The notes: generated by a model not told the origin, from the letters alone. 41,898 nucleotides of DNA from an uncultured Collinsella sp. (GCA_900541205.1 UQIV01000023.1:1-41898); one strand, 5' to 3'; positions 24,476 through 32,951 are shown, numbered from the stretch's first letter. Program-made: numbers and translations.

Positions 24476-24967
24476 TTATGCCTCGCGCAGCCAATCAAAC
24501 GCGACGCGCGGCGTACCGTCCGACACATATACGATACCGGCGCGCTTAAACCCGGCCTTGGCGATGGCTCCCTGCATGGGCAGGTTGTCCTGATGCGTGT
24601 CGATGCGCAGGTGATCGGCACGCTCCTTGGCAAAGGCAAACATCGCAGCCGCGATACCGTGCGCGGTGCCGTCGGACGCCACACGGTGCAGCACGGCGTA
24701 CGGAGTGTCGCTGCGCCATTGCCCGTCCTCTATTACGTCATAGCACTCGTCCGGGCCCGGCAAAAAGGCAAACGTCGCCACCACGCGGCCATCGACTTCG
24801 CACACATAGCTGCCACCGGCGGCGATATCGGCAGCCAGTTGCTCGGCAGAAGGCGTGCCCTCGGGCCACTGCGTGGCGTTGCCATGCGCGCGCATAAAGC
24901 CGCGGGCCGCGTCATAGATAGCCATGACAGCGGGAATGTCGGTATCGAGGGTTTTTCTGATCATCAC
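24476..24967 (-). CDS. GNAT-family N-acetyltransferase
   Basis: A 163-aa cytoplasmic acyltransferase. The N-terminal RKTLDTDIPAVMAIYDAARG is the first strand and helix of the GNAT fold. SYVCEVDGRVVATFAF gives strands 2-4, VLHRVASDGTAHGIAAAMFAFAKE the acetyl-CoA pyrophosphate loop region in a variant form, and LRIDTHQDNLPMQGAIAKAGFKRAG the typical C-terminal segment. The substrate is unknown. Two adjacent ATGs (24967 and 24964) are possible starts. It is divergent from the small zinc-ribbon gene, with only 74 bp between start codons. Confidence 0.85.
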   Translation of the reverse strand: MMIRKTLDTDIPAVMAIYDAARGFMRAHGNATQWPEGTPSAEQLAADIAAGGSYVCEVDGRVVATFAFLPGPDECYDVIEDGQWRSDTPYAVLHRVASDGTAHGIAAAMFAFAKERADHLRIDTHQDNLPMQGAIAKAGFKRAGIVYVSDGTPRVAFDWLREA

Positions 24968-24985
24968 GCGGCGACCTCACGTTTA

Positions 24986-25014
24986 TTGGTATCACTTTGA
25001 TTGAGCAATAATAC
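24986..25014 (+). promoter_or_regulatory. Promoter of the small zinc-ribbon gene
   Basis: TTGGTA (24986-24991) and TAATAC (25009-25014) are separated by 17 bp, a good sigma-70-type promoter about 28 bp before the ATG at 25042. TGGTAT (24987-24992) and ATACCA (25011-25016) also form an inverted repeat spanning the promoter. The -35 hexamer equals that of the AAA-uvrA-like operon. Confidence 0.5.
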
Positions 25015-25041
25015 CAGCGTTTGGAGAGGGGCACGAAGCAG

Positions 25042-25338
25042 ATGGGGAGCAAAAAGCGAGCCGCTTGGTCAAAAGCCAAAAGCGAGTTTTTGGGCGCTGC
25101 CACGGGCGGCGATATGAGCGACCTGTTTGCGCGCGAAGACGAGCGCCGCGACGCCCTGAACGCCGAGCGCGATGAAGCCTGGCGCTACAAGTCGTGCGAA
25201 CGCAAAAACCGTTACGACACGCGCGCCGAGGCCGAGGCCGTTATGGCCGACTGCGAAAACCGCGGACGCCGCGGGCTGGCCTGCTACAAATGCGAATACT
25301 GCGGCGGCTGGCACCTGACGTCGCACCCTTGGAAATAG
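25042..25338 (+). CDS. Small basic protein with a C-terminal Cys/His zinc-ribbon motif
   Basis: A 98-aa protein that I cannot assign to a named family. The first half is lysine- and arginine-rich and helical. The second half contains SCERKNRYDTRAEAEAVMAD and then LACYKCEYCGGWHLTSHP, where CxxC plus His suggests a zinc knuckle or ribbon; similar KCxxCGxWHLT tails are common in small phage and actinobacterial proteins. The ATG at 25042 follows GGAGAGGGG; a TTG at 25021 would place that site inside the gene. It has its own promoter just upstream. Nucleic acid binding is only a guess. Confidence 0.72.
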   Translation: MGSKKRAAWSKAKSEFLGAATGGDMSDLFAREDERRDALNAERDEAWRYKSCERKNRYDTRAEAEAVMADCENRGRRGLACYKCEYCGGWHLTSHPWK

Positions 25339-25386
25339 GCGCCGCATCGGCACGGCATTGACGGAGCGCCAGCCATCGCACGCAAG

Positions 25387-26091
25387 CTACGGGCGCGGCG
25401 GCACCAAAACATCGTAACGAACGGCCTTGCCCGCAAGTTGATAGCCCGGCTTAACGCCGGCAAGCAGTGGCCCCTTCACCGGTCGCTTGATAACGACCTT
25501 GCGCGGGTGCACCGCAAGCGCAGCTTCGACCAACGTCTCCTCATCGGCGCACGGCTGTTCCAGATGATGCAAGAGTTGGAACTTCTTTTTAACCGCCGCA
25601 CTCTTGGTGCGTCCGGGAAACATGGGGTCCAGATACACCACGTCAGGAGCGGTGAGCTCGCCCTGCCCGATCAGCTCAGCTGTATGGCGAAGGCCGGCAA
25701 TGCTGTCCTCGCCCGCATGTAAGCGCATGCGCGCCGCGGCTGTCGCAAGCGCCGGATCATCTGCCGCGCGATCCAAGGCATCCTTGAGGAGCGCCGCGAT
25801 CACGCAATCCTGCTCATACAGATCGACGGTAAAGCCCGCGGCCGCCAGCAGCAGCGAATCCTCGCCAAAGCCTGCCGTGGCGTCAATCGCCCATGGGCTC
25901 TCGATGCCTTTTGCGCGCGCAGCCTTTACCAGCAGTTCTTGCTGCAGACGGCCCTGCTTGAGCCGTGGAAGCATGCGGCCAAAATCGGCACGCAGCTCCA
26001 TCGTGCCGTCGGTGAGCGTGAGGCCCTCGGACTTCCCGATCAGCTCAAGCCCCGCGGACCGAGCAACAGAAAAGGGATCGACGACGCCCAT
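25387..26091 (-). CDS. rsmJ: Class I SAM methyltransferase, RsmJ-like (16S rRNA)
   Basis: A 234-aa methyltransferase. The SAM-binding motif is AIDATAGFGEDSLLLAAAGF (about 68-87), the acidic loop YEQD follows, and VVYLDPMFPGRTKSAAVKKK is the characteristic RsmJ (YhiQ) block, with RKVVIKRPVKGP near the end. In E. coli RsmJ makes m2G1516 in 16S rRNA; the same target here is inferred. The ATG at 26091 follows AAGGAGT. A small membrane-protein gene lies upstream on the same strand and may share the transcript. Confidence 0.82.
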   Translation of the reverse strand: MGVVDPFSVARSAGLELIGKSEGLTLTDGTMELRADFGRMLPRLKQGRLQQELLVKAARAKGIESPWAIDATAGFGEDSLLLAAAGFTVDLYEQDCVIAALLKDALDRAADDPALATAAARMRLHAGEDSIAGLRHTAELIGQGELTAPDVVYLDPMFPGRTKSAAVKKKFQLLHHLEQPCADEETLVEAALAVHPRKVVIKRPVKGPLLAGVKPGYQLAGKAVRYDVLVPPRP

Positions 26092-26154
26092 GGGTACTCC
26101 TTAACAAGCAAAACGAATACGTGAGCGCCGTTTATGTCGGCACCCAACCGTCCG

Positions 26155-26298
26155 CTATTGTCCCACATGCGACATGGCCCACAGCATCCCAATGCAAAGC
26201 ACCGCCATCAATCCCGTGCACACGGCAGCGATCACAGAATCACCCATGCGCCTTCCCAACGACCGCGGCTCATGCACTTGCCCTGCTCCGTACATCAT
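26155..26298 (-). CDS. 47-aa single-span membrane protein
   Basis: A short frame of 47 codons, starting MMYGAGQVHEPRSLGRRMG and continuing into one hydrophobic segment of about 25 residues (VIAAVCTGLMAVLCIGMLWAM) before SHVGQ. A very strong ribosome binding site, AAGGAGG, lies 4 nt before the first ATG (26298) and 7 nt before the second (26295). A basic N-terminus would stay inside the cell. I do not recognise the family. It is on the rsmJ strand, 63 bp upstream. Confidence 0.6.
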   Translation of the reverse strand: MMYGAGQVHEPRSLGRRMGDSVIAAVCTGLMAVLCIGMLWAMSHVGQ

Positions 26299-26530
26299 GG
26301 CTCCTCCTTGAGACCAGCTCTTACCATGGACCCATCATCGCAGCGCCGCGCATACGCTGCCATCGATTTGACTTACGCCCAGCTTTCCTTTTTGAAAGGT
26401 TGGGTTTGGCTGCGCGGGCTCAAAGCGCTTTCAGGCGCATGCATCGCCGCGTTGAACTACAATGTGCTTCACCATATGTGCAGTACATTGGGTGCGCCAA
26501 GTTGGCGTACTCGTATCGAAAGGACCAGCC

Positions 26531-26932
26531 ATGAGCTTCACTCGCAAGACTCTCAAAATCCTTGCTCTCATCTACTTTGTTTTGGGCATCGCCAGCCTCG
26601 TCACCGCCGGCGTCGGTATCGCCACGGGCGGTCTCGATTCCACGTACGGTTCGTACGCCACGCTCGCAGCGGTCGTGCTTATCGCCAAGGGTCTCGTCGA
26701 CCTTGCCGCAGGCGTCGCCGGTATCAAGGGCGCCAACAAGCCTTCGCAGGTGGACGGCGCGTTTAAGCTCGGTATTGTTGCCGCGGTCGCCACGCTTGCC
26801 CAAGCGGTGCTCACGCTTCCCGCGTTTGGCGGCGACGCCATCAACTTTGGCGCCTTTGTCATCGTGGTGTACGACCTGTTCTTTGTTCAGCAGGCACACG
26901 CCGTTAAGGCCGAGAACAAGGACCGCCTATAA
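26531..26932 (+). CDS. Small four-helix membrane protein of unknown function
   Basis: A 133-aa protein with four predicted membrane helices: about 9-31 (ILALIYFVLGIASLVTAGVG), 43-68, 79-100 and 104-122, with short charged ends. There are no catalytic motifs; it resembles the small uncharacterised membrane proteins common in Coriobacteriia. The ATG at 26531 follows AAAGGA; the frame is open upstream to 26462 but without a ribosome binding site. The gene stands alone and ends at a strong terminator. Confidence 0.75.
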   Translation: MSFTRKTLKILALIYFVLGIASLVTAGVGIATGGLDSTYGSYATLAAVVLIAKGLVDLAAGVAGIKGANKPSQVDGAFKLGIVAAVATLAQAVLTLPAFGGDAINFGAFVIVVYDLFFVQQAHAVKAENKDRL

Positions 26933-26969
26933 GCGCTCGCTTCTCATAACCTCTGCAGCCAAGTAACTA

Positions 26970-27007
26970 AAAAGGGCCGATCGCGCATCTCCGCGGTCGG
27001 CCCTTTA
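26970..27007 (+). terminator. Terminator after the four-helix membrane protein gene
   Basis: AAAAGGGCCGA-TCGCG pairs with CCGCGG-TCGGCCCTTT around a short loop with one internal imperfection, ending in CCCTTTACG. It lies 37 bp after the stop codon and can also serve the converging rlmA-like gene. Confidence 0.75.
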
Positions 27008-27023
27008 CGTTTGCCCAGATAAA

Positions 27024-27058
27024 ACCTACCAAAATAAACCTGTCCCTTTTTGGCAGGT
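27024..27058. repeat. Single copy of the 35-bp ACCTGCC repeat
   Basis: This 35-mer matches the right arm of the long hairpin at 7578-7679 with one difference (ACCTACC for ACCTGCC). It ends 2 bp before the stop codon of the rlmA-like gene. It shares the core AACCTGTCCCTTTTTGGC. Confidence 0.88.
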
Positions 27059-27060
27059 TG

Positions 27061-27876
27061 TTAGCTGTGGCGGTACTCGGCGATGATGAAGTCGATGTCA
27101 GTCTGAAGGGTATCGAGGTTTGCCAGGCGCTCTTTGTCGGCGGGGCGCGTGCGGTAGTAGTACGGCGTCATCTGGAACACCGCCTCGATGTCCGCTTGGG
27201 TCTGAAGCGTAATATTCGCAGACACCCGCTGCGTTCCGACCAACTCGAGCTCGGTGGTCTTCGGCAGCTTCTCATCGTTAAGATACGGCGTGTCGTAGAG
27301 TACCTCCTTGAGCCCAAAGAGGTGACGAGCACCCGGCACCACGGTGTAGAGCGAACCCTCCGGCGCCAGCACGCGGGCAAACTCGCGCTCGTTAAAGGGA
27401 GCGAAGAGCTCGGTCACCATATCGAAGGCGCCATCGGGCACGGGGATATCCTTCATGTTGGCCACAAAATAGGTCGCATCGCCGCGCTTGGCCGCAAGGC
27501 GCACCATCTCTTTGCCCAGGTCGAACCCGTAAGCATCCACGCCCGGCACTGCGCCCATGGCGCTGGTGTAGTAGCCCTCTCCGCAGCAAATATCGAGCAG
27601 CGTCATGGGACCGTTCGCAGACGCGGCATGCCCAGACGCCCGCTCGCGCACCAGCTCGACCATCGCATCGCGCAACGGCGCATAGTAACCACGGTTCAGA
27701 AAATCACGACGGCTGCGTGCCTGCGACTTGGGATCGCCCATGGAGTCGCCGCTCTTGGACGAGCGCAGTAGATATAGATAGCCCTCGCGAGCACGGTCAA
27801 ACCGGTGTCCGCCCGCGCATGCAGCACCGCGCTCGTTGTCCACCAACGGCTCATGGCAAACGGGACACAACAACAT
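27061..27876 (-). CDS. rlmA: rRNA (guanine-N1)-methyltransferase, RlmA family
   Basis: A 271-aa SAM-dependent enzyme that methylates N1 of G745/G748 in 23S rRNA hairpin 35. The N-terminal zinc finger is complete: CPVC at residues 4-7, then Cys and His in CAGGHRFDRAREGYLYLL. LLDICCGEGYYT is the SAM-binding motif. Gram-positive relatives (RlmA-II/TlrB) target G748 and can give tylosin resistance; whether this one is type I or II cannot be told. The ATG at 27876 follows AAGGAGT. Confidence 0.85.
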   Translation of the reverse strand: MLLCPVCHEPLVDNERGAACAGGHRFDRAREGYLYLLRSSKSGDSMGDPKSQARSRRDFLNRGYYAPLRDAMVELVRERASGHAASANGPMTLLDICCGEGYYTSAMGAVPGVDAYGFDLGKEMVRLAAKRGDATYFVANMKDIPVPDGAFDMVTELFAPFNEREFARVLAPEGSLYTVVPGARHLFGLKEVLYDTPYLNDEKLPKTTELELVGTQRVSANITLQTQADIEAVFQMTPYYYRTRPADKERLANLDTLQTDIDFIIAEYRHS

Positions 27877-27931
27877 GGCAACTCCTTAGCGCGAACAACA
27901 CAACGCCCACCATTGTCGCACGCCTTCCCCA

Positions 27932-27991
27932 CCTAGTCATTGGGGACGTTCTCGAAGGACTAGTCGTTTAAGAACGTCCCCAATGACTAGG
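27932..27991. repeat. Perfect 21-bp inverted repeat, GGGGACGTTCT type
   Basis: The arms at 27932-27952 and 27971-27991 are perfect reverse complements over 21 bp and contain CATTGGGGACGTTCT. The 18-bp loop includes the palindrome GACTAGTC, which echoes the CTAGTC of the outer arm. It lies between the divergent rlmA-like and MATE genes, so it cannot be a terminator for either. Confidence 0.92.
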
Positions 27992-28054
27992 CGATTAGGA
28001 GTATCATCGTCTGCGCAAATAAGCACGAAAGAGCATATTAGAGATTGAGAGCGT

Positions 28055-29437
28055 ATGGCTGACACCGTATCTAAGCACATTGACATGACCACCGGCTCGC
28101 TGTGGCGCAATGTTCCCCTGTTCGCCTTCCCCGTGGCCGCCACGAGCATCTTGGAGCAGCTGTCGAACCTCATCGCCACGGTCATCATCGGTAACTTCTC
28201 GGGCGACCAGGGAACCCTCGCCATGGCGGCGGTCGGCTCCAATGTTCCGCTTACCAGCCTTATGCTCAACCTGTTTATTGGCATGTCGCTTGGCTCCAAC
28301 GTGGTCATCGCCAACGCTATCGGCCGCAACGATCAGAATATGGTCAAACGCGCCGTCCATACCTCGATTTTAATGGCGCTCGTGGGCTTTGTCGTCATCG
28401 CCCTGGGCGAGATCTTTGCCGAGCCCATGCTCGCCGCGCTCAACGTTCCCGCCGAAACCATGCCGCTCGCTTCGCTCTACCTGCGCGTCTTTTTGCTCAG
28501 CATGCCCTCGATCTTGCTCTACAACTTTGAGGCCGCGATCTTCCGCTCCGTCGGCATCACCCGCATGCCGCTGCAGGCGCTTGCTGTGTCCACCGTCCTC
28601 AACATTGGCCTGGACCTCATCTTTGTCCCCGTACTCCACTGGGGCGTCGCGGGCGTCGCCATCGCCACCGCCATCGCCTACACCGTCAGCGCCGCTACAC
28701 TCTTTATCCGCCTGCTCAAGACCGACTCCGTCGTCCGCGTCACCCCACGCGACCTGGCTATCGACCCCGTCGCCCTCAAGCGCATCGTCAAGATCGGCCT
28801 GCCCGCCGGCATCCAAAGCGCCGTCTTTGCTGTCGCCAACATCATCATCCAGTCTGCCATCAACAGCCTGGGCACCGAGGTCATGGCGGCATCGAGCGCC
28901 GCCATGAGCCTGGAGTACGTGTGTTACAACCTGCTCAACAGCTTTAGCCAGGCTTGCACCACCTTTGTGGGACAAAACCACGGTGCCCGCAAGATCGACC
29001 GCTGCACCAAAACGCTCAAGGTCTGCCTGGTCGAAGGCGGTATCGTTGCACTCACCACGATTATCGTTATTGTCGGCCTGGGGCGCGAGATCCTATCGCT
29101 GTTCAACAGCGATCCCAACATCGTCTCGATTGGCTATATCCGCGTGTGCTCGATCTTCCCGGCGTACGCCTTTAGCATGTTCTACGAAAACATGTCAGGC
29201 TACCTGCGCGGCTTTGGTATCTCGCTCACGCCCGCCCTCATCACCATGATCTGCGTCTGCGGCATCCGCTTCTATTGGGTGTTCTGCGTGTTCCCGCACT
29301 TCCGCACCTTTGCGAACATCATGATGGTCTACCCCATCAGCCTGGGCACCACGGCGTTCTTTATGGTCGTAGCGGTGCTACTTTGCCACCCGGCACGCAC
29401 CTATCGCGCCACCCAAGCCAAAGCGACAGCCCGCTAA
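28055..29437 (+). CDS. MATE-family multidrug/cation exporter
   Basis: A 460-aa membrane protein with 12 hydrophobic helices in two homologous halves. It has the usual MATE start (GSLWRNVPLFAFPVAATSILEQ), DQGTLAMAAVGSN at helix 2, and in the second half IKIGLPAGIQSAVFAVANII. MATE proteins export cationic drugs or metabolites using sodium or proton gradients. It belongs to the DinF/NorM-like group found across gut anaerobes. The substrate is unknown. The ribosome binding site is weak (GAGAG). Confidence 0.88.
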   Translation: MADTVSKHIDMTTGSLWRNVPLFAFPVAATSILEQLSNLIATVIIGNFSGDQGTLAMAAVGSNVPLTSLMLNLFIGMSLGSNVVIANAIGRNDQNMVKRAVHTSILMALVGFVVIALGEIFAEPMLAALNVPAETMPLASLYLRVFLLSMPSILLYNFEAAIFRSVGITRMPLQALAVSTVLNIGLDLIFVPVLHWGVAGVAIATAIAYTVSAATLFIRLLKTDSVVRVTPRDLAIDPVALKRIVKIGLPAGIQSAVFAVANIIIQSAINSLGTEVMAASSAAMSLEYVCYNLLNSFSQACTTFVGQNHGARKIDRCTKTLKVCLVEGGIVALTTIIVIVGLGREILSLFNSDPNIVSIGYIRVCSIFPAYAFSMFYENMSGYLRGFGISLTPALITMICVCGIRFYWVFCVFPHFRTFANIMMVYPISLGTTAFFMVVAVLLCHPARTYRATQAKATAR

Positions 29438-29464
29438 ACACCGCACTCAACGCCATGCCAGTCA

Positions 29465-30331
29465 TTAATTGACAATATGCGAGCTCATATAGTCGATAAA
29501 GCGCCTCGTGGCGATGGGCATGGTATCCCAGCTGCGCCAGGCGGCCACCACGTCGCGCGAGGGGGCATGCACGATGGGCCGCACACAAATATCGGCTCGC
29601 ATGCCCTCAACAGTACGGCGATAAAGCATACTCACGCCCAGGCCTTCCTCCACCATCGCCATGATGGTGTAGTCGTCGGTCACCTCGCTCGTCACGTGCG
29701 GTGACAGGCCATGCGTTGCGAATGCATCGAGCACCAGACTCTGTTCGCCCTCATCCAGCAGCACAAACGGCTCGGACGCCAGGTCGGCGAGTGTCACCTT
29801 TTCCTTTGCTGTCAGCGGATGCGCAGCCGGCAACAGTGCCACCAACTCGTCGTGATAGACGACGCGCTTCTCGAGCCCAGCGGTAAATCCGCGGGCCGTA
29901 AAACAAAAATCAACCACGCCATCGTGCACCCATTGAGCGTTGCGCGTGTAATCGCCCTGCTTGAGGGTAAAGCGTACGCCCGGGTGCAGCGTGCCAAAGT
30001 CGCGGATCACACGCGGCAGCACGGTACGACTCACGTTAGTAAACGTCGCGATGCGAATATCGGTCGACGAAAGCCCCAGCAGCTCCTGGCGCTTGCCCTC
30101 GAGCTCGACCTCGGCGGTCACAATCTGGCGCAGGTACGGCAGATATTGTTTGCCGTCGCGCGTAAGCGAAACGCCCTGCTTACCGCGCTCGATAAGTGTG
30201 GTGCCCAGCTCGCGCTCGAGCGCCTTGACGGCCTGGCTCACCGCACTTTGCGTATAGCCCAACTCGTCCGCCGCGGCCTTAAGACTGCCGCGATCGACCA
30301 CCATACAAACAATCTGATACCGCGATGCCAT
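29465..30331 (-). CDS. LysR-family regulator divergent from an EamA transporter
   Basis: A 288-aa regulator with an N-terminal HTH (MVVDRGSLKAAADELGYTQS, then AVSQAVKALERELGTTL) and the LysR ligand-binding domain (IRIATFTNVSRTVLPRVIRDF onwards). GGAGG precedes the ATG at 30331. The transporter gene is divergent across 158 bp, the classic arrangement in which a LysR protein controls its neighbour and itself. Confidence 0.88.
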   Translation of the reverse strand: MASRYQIVCMVVDRGSLKAAADELGYTQSAVSQAVKALERELGTTLIERGKQGVSLTRDGKQYLPYLRQIVTAEVELEGKRQELLGLSSTDIRIATFTNVSRTVLPRVIRDFGTLHPGVRFTLKQGDYTRNAQWVHDGVVDFCFTARGFTAGLEKRVVYHDELVALLPAAHPLTAKEKVTLADLASEPFVLLDEGEQSLVLDAFATHGLSPHVTSEVTDDYTIMAMVEEGLGVSMLYRRTVEGMRADICVRPIVHAPSRDVVAAWRSWDTMPIATRRFIDYMSSHIVN

Positions 30332-30489
30332 CGTGCCTCCACATCAATGCAGCCGTAAAACGTTTTGCCAGCGCTTTTCGCACCAACTTTAGCGTTTCTT
30401 AATCATACTGAAGATACATTCGCTTTACTACATCCACATCTGGGAGCAGAATCCTTTTTACGAAACCGTTCTGTAACAAAAGGAGTCCC

Positions 30490-31392
30490 ATGGATCGCAA
30501 AAAAGCAATCGCGCTCTCATTTTCCGTTCCCGTCGCATGGGGCTTTTCGTATCCCCTCATGAAGATCGGCATGGACAGCATGAACGCCACGAGTATCGTC
30601 GCGCTGCGCTGCATCATCGCCTTTGTGGCCTGCCTGCTGCTCTTCCACAAGCGCGCGTTCCGCATCAACCGCGACCTTATGATCCGCGCCGCCATCATCG
30701 GCGCCATTATGGCAACCGAACTCACCTTCATGTGCCTGGGCTCCAGCCTCACCTCTGCCTCCACTGCCGGCTTTTTGCAGAGCCTGACGGTCGTGATCGT
30801 GCCGTTTGCCAACGCCGCCCTGCTGCGCCGTGCCCCCGAGCGCAAAGTGCTCGTCGGCACCGCCATCGTCACCTGTGGTATGTTGCTGCTCTCGGGCGCC
30901 GACTTTACCAGCCTGAATCCCGGTGCGATCATCATGCTGCTCTCGGCCTTTATCTATGCCAGCCACATTATCGTGGCCAAGCGCTTTGTCGAAGAAGTCG
31001 ACCCGCTGGCTCTGGGCGTTTGGCAGCTGGGCTTCGGCGGCTTATTCTCGGGTATCGCCGCATTCACCTTTGGCGGTTTCACGCTTCCCGGCACGCCCAG
31101 CGAGATCGTGGTCGTCGTCGCGCTCGCACTCATCTGCTCTGCCTACGGCTTTATCACCCAGACGCTCGTGCAGCCCCACGTGCCCGCCGAGACCACCGGC
31201 TTTGCCTTCTCGCTCGAGCCGGTCTGCTCCGCCGTCTTTTCGTTCTTCCTAGTCGGCGAGGTCCTGAGCCCAATCGCCTTCCTGGGTGCAGCTCTCATCC
31301 TCACCGGCGTCATGGCGGCAACCGTCGAGCTTCCGCGCCTCCGCGCACATGAACACGCTCGTATGGCAGGAGCGCCCGAGCGCGCCTCGTAG
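30490..31392 (+). CDS. EamA-family (DMT superfamily) transporter
   Basis: A 300-aa membrane protein with ten hydrophobic helices forming two EamA repeats. Typical phrases are VAWGFSYPLMKIGMD at the start and, closing the second repeat, ATVAL-like segments such as LVGEVLSPIAFLGAALILTGV. These transporters export amino acids or metabolites or import purines; the substrate is not evident. AAAGGAG precedes the ATG. It is divergent from a LysR gene and likely under its control. Confidence 0.88.
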   Translation: MDRKKAIALSFSVPVAWGFSYPLMKIGMDSMNATSIVALRCIIAFVACLLLFHKRAFRINRDLMIRAAIIGAIMATELTFMCLGSSLTSASTAGFLQSLTVVIVPFANAALLRRAPERKVLVGTAIVTCGMLLLSGADFTSLNPGAIIMLLSAFIYASHIIVAKRFVEEVDPLALGVWQLGFGGLFSGIAAFTFGGFTLPGTPSEIVVVVALALICSAYGFITQTLVQPHVPAETTGFAFSLEPVCSAVFSFFLVGEVLSPIAFLGAALILTGVMAATVELPRLRAHEHARMAGAPERAS

Positions 31393-31480
31393 GCCCCGCT
31401 CTTCATGCAGCCGCGGCATAAAGGCAACCGGTGCGCCTTTACAATAGATGCCAACAGAGCATCTGCCATAAAGGAGCCCC

Positions 31481-32206
31481 ATGGACACCGTAACCCGCGA
31501 CCTCAACATAGCAACTTGGTTGGGCAATGCGCCGCAGCCGGTACGTGACACTACGAACCAGCTGCTCGAGTGCATCGCCCTTCTGCGTGCCGAGCAGACT
31601 ATCTACCCGGCACAAGACGACATCCTCAATGCCCTCGCCTACACCCCGGCCGACCAGGTCAAAGTTGTCATCTTGGGTCAAGACCCCTATCACGGACCCA
31701 ACCAGGCCATGGGACTGTCGTTCTCGGTCCCCGCGACGCAAACCAAGTTGCCGCCGAGCCTGCGCAACATCTATAAGGAACTCAAAGCCGATCTGGGTTG
31801 CCCCATTCCCGCCACGGGAGACCTAACCCCATGGGCACAGCAGGGCGTCCTGCTCCTCAACACTACGCTCACCGTGCGCGAGCATGCCGCGAACTCGCAC
31901 GCCAAACTGGGCTGGAGCACGCTCACCGACTACGTTATCGAACGCTGCTGTCAGCTGCCCCAGCCGGTAGTCTTTTTGGCATGGGGCCGCTTTGCCCAGC
32001 AGATGGTCGAGGGCAAGCTCGCCGCGACCGGCGCGGGCAAGGCGACCGGCAAGTTCTGCCTGGCCTCCACGCACCCCTCGCCGCTTTCGGCCAACCGTGC
32101 CACGGCAGAACTCCCCGCCTTTATGGGGTCGCGTCCCTTCTCGGCAGCCAATCGGCTACTCGAACAGCACGGCTCGACCCCCGTCAACTGGACTTGCCTC
32201 GGCTAA
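31481..32206 (+). CDS. ung: Uracil-DNA glycosylase, family 1
   Basis: Removes uracil from DNA to start base-excision repair. The 241-aa protein carries the catalytic water-activating motif GQDPYHGPNQAMGLSFSVP, LLLNTTLTVR (uracil recognition Asn) and the DNA-intercalating loop HPSPLSANR. The length is slightly above the usual 225-230. AAAGGAG precedes the ATG at 31481. A strong terminator closes the gene. Confidence 0.95.
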   Translation: MDTVTRDLNIATWLGNAPQPVRDTTNQLLECIALLRAEQTIYPAQDDILNALAYTPADQVKVVILGQDPYHGPNQAMGLSFSVPATQTKLPPSLRNIYKELKADLGCPIPATGDLTPWAQQGVLLLNTTLTVREHAANSHAKLGWSTLTDYVIERCCQLPQPVVFLAWGRFAQQMVEGKLAATGAGKATGKFCLASTHPSPLSANRATAELPAFMGSRPFSAANRLLEQHGSTPVNWTCLG

Positions 32207-32220
32207 AAATCGATACATCA

Positions 32221-32260
32221 AAAACGCGCCCGACGGCAATCTTGCCATCGGGCGCGTTTT
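32221..32260. terminator. Bidirectional terminator between ung and the SDR gene
   Basis: AAAACGCGCCCGA pairs with TCGGGCGCGTTTT; the inner part (CGGCAA / TTGCCA) extends the stem. T-runs on both ends suit the two converging genes. Confidence 0.92.
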
Positions 32261-32261
32261 G

Positions 32262-32942
32262 TTACTCGGGCCAGATAAACTGGGTGCGGCCGGCCTCGCC
32301 ACCATCGATCAGCAGACTCTGTCCGGTCATAAACCGGTTGGTCACGCCCACAAAGTAGATCCACTCGGCGATTTCTTGGGCGGTGGCCCAGCGCTTAAGC
32401 GGCGTGAGCTCCATAATCTGGTTCCACAGGTGTTCGTCTTCCATCACGCAACGGTTGAGCGGCGTGATAACGCCACCCGGGTCCACACTGTTGGCGATGG
32501 CCTGCGGCGCCAGGCGGTTTGCAAGGTTTTTGGTGTAGGCGATAACGCCGCCCTTGCTGGCAGCATAGGCGGGAAACTCCGATCCCGTATGTCCGCTCGC
32601 CGACCCCACATTGACCACGGATTCGATAGCCGGCGCCGGCTTGGCGGCAAGCCCCTCCCCCACAAAGGCGTAGCGCTCGGTCACGTTGATGGTGCCACAC
32701 AGGTTGGCGGCGATGTCGTCAGCCGAATCCTGCACACCGGCAACGTTCACGATTACCTGGGGTTCAAGGTCGTCCGGAAACGCGTCCGGCTTGCGGACAT
32801 CAACGATCAGATGGCGGTAGCGCTCGTGTTCGATCGCCGCCGGCAGCAGATCAAAACCCACGACCTCGTGGCCCTCGTCCAAAAAGCGCTGCACGCACGC
32901 GGCTCCGATACCGCCCGAAGCGCCCGTGATCAAAACCCGCAT
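32262..32942 (-). CDS. Short-chain dehydrogenase/reductase (SDR)
   Basis: A 226-aa NAD(P)-dependent oxidoreductase. TGASGGIG (residues 6-13) is the cofactor loop, FDLLP and VDVRKP the following acidic contacts (Asp at the end of strand 2 suggests NAD(H)), VNVAGV the NAG-type motif, VVNVGSASG carries the catalytic serine and YAASK the Tyr-Lys pair. The ending TGQSLLIDGG is classic SDR. Steroid dehydrogenases of Coriobacteriia belong to this superfamily, but nothing here identifies a bile acid substrate. AAGGAG precedes the ATG; the VUT transporter gene ends 9 bp upstream, so they form one operon. Confidence 0.87.
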   Translation of the reverse strand: MRVLITGASGGIGAACVQRFLDEGHEVVGFDLLPAAIEHERYRHLIVDVRKPDAFPDDLEPQVIVNVAGVQDSADDIAANLCGTINVTERYAFVGEGLAAKPAPAIESVVNVGSASGHTGSEFPAYAASKGGVIAYTKNLANRLAPQAIANSVDPGGVITPLNRCVMEDEHLWNQIMELTPLKRWATAQEIAEWIYFVGVTNRFMTGQSLLIDGGEAGRTQFIWPE

Positions 32943-32951
32943 ACTTGCTCC

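Noticed and set aside
32262..32942. Bile-acid hydroxysteroid dehydrogenase
   Set aside because: The protein is a generic SDR by motif; nothing in it or around it identifies a steroid substrate.
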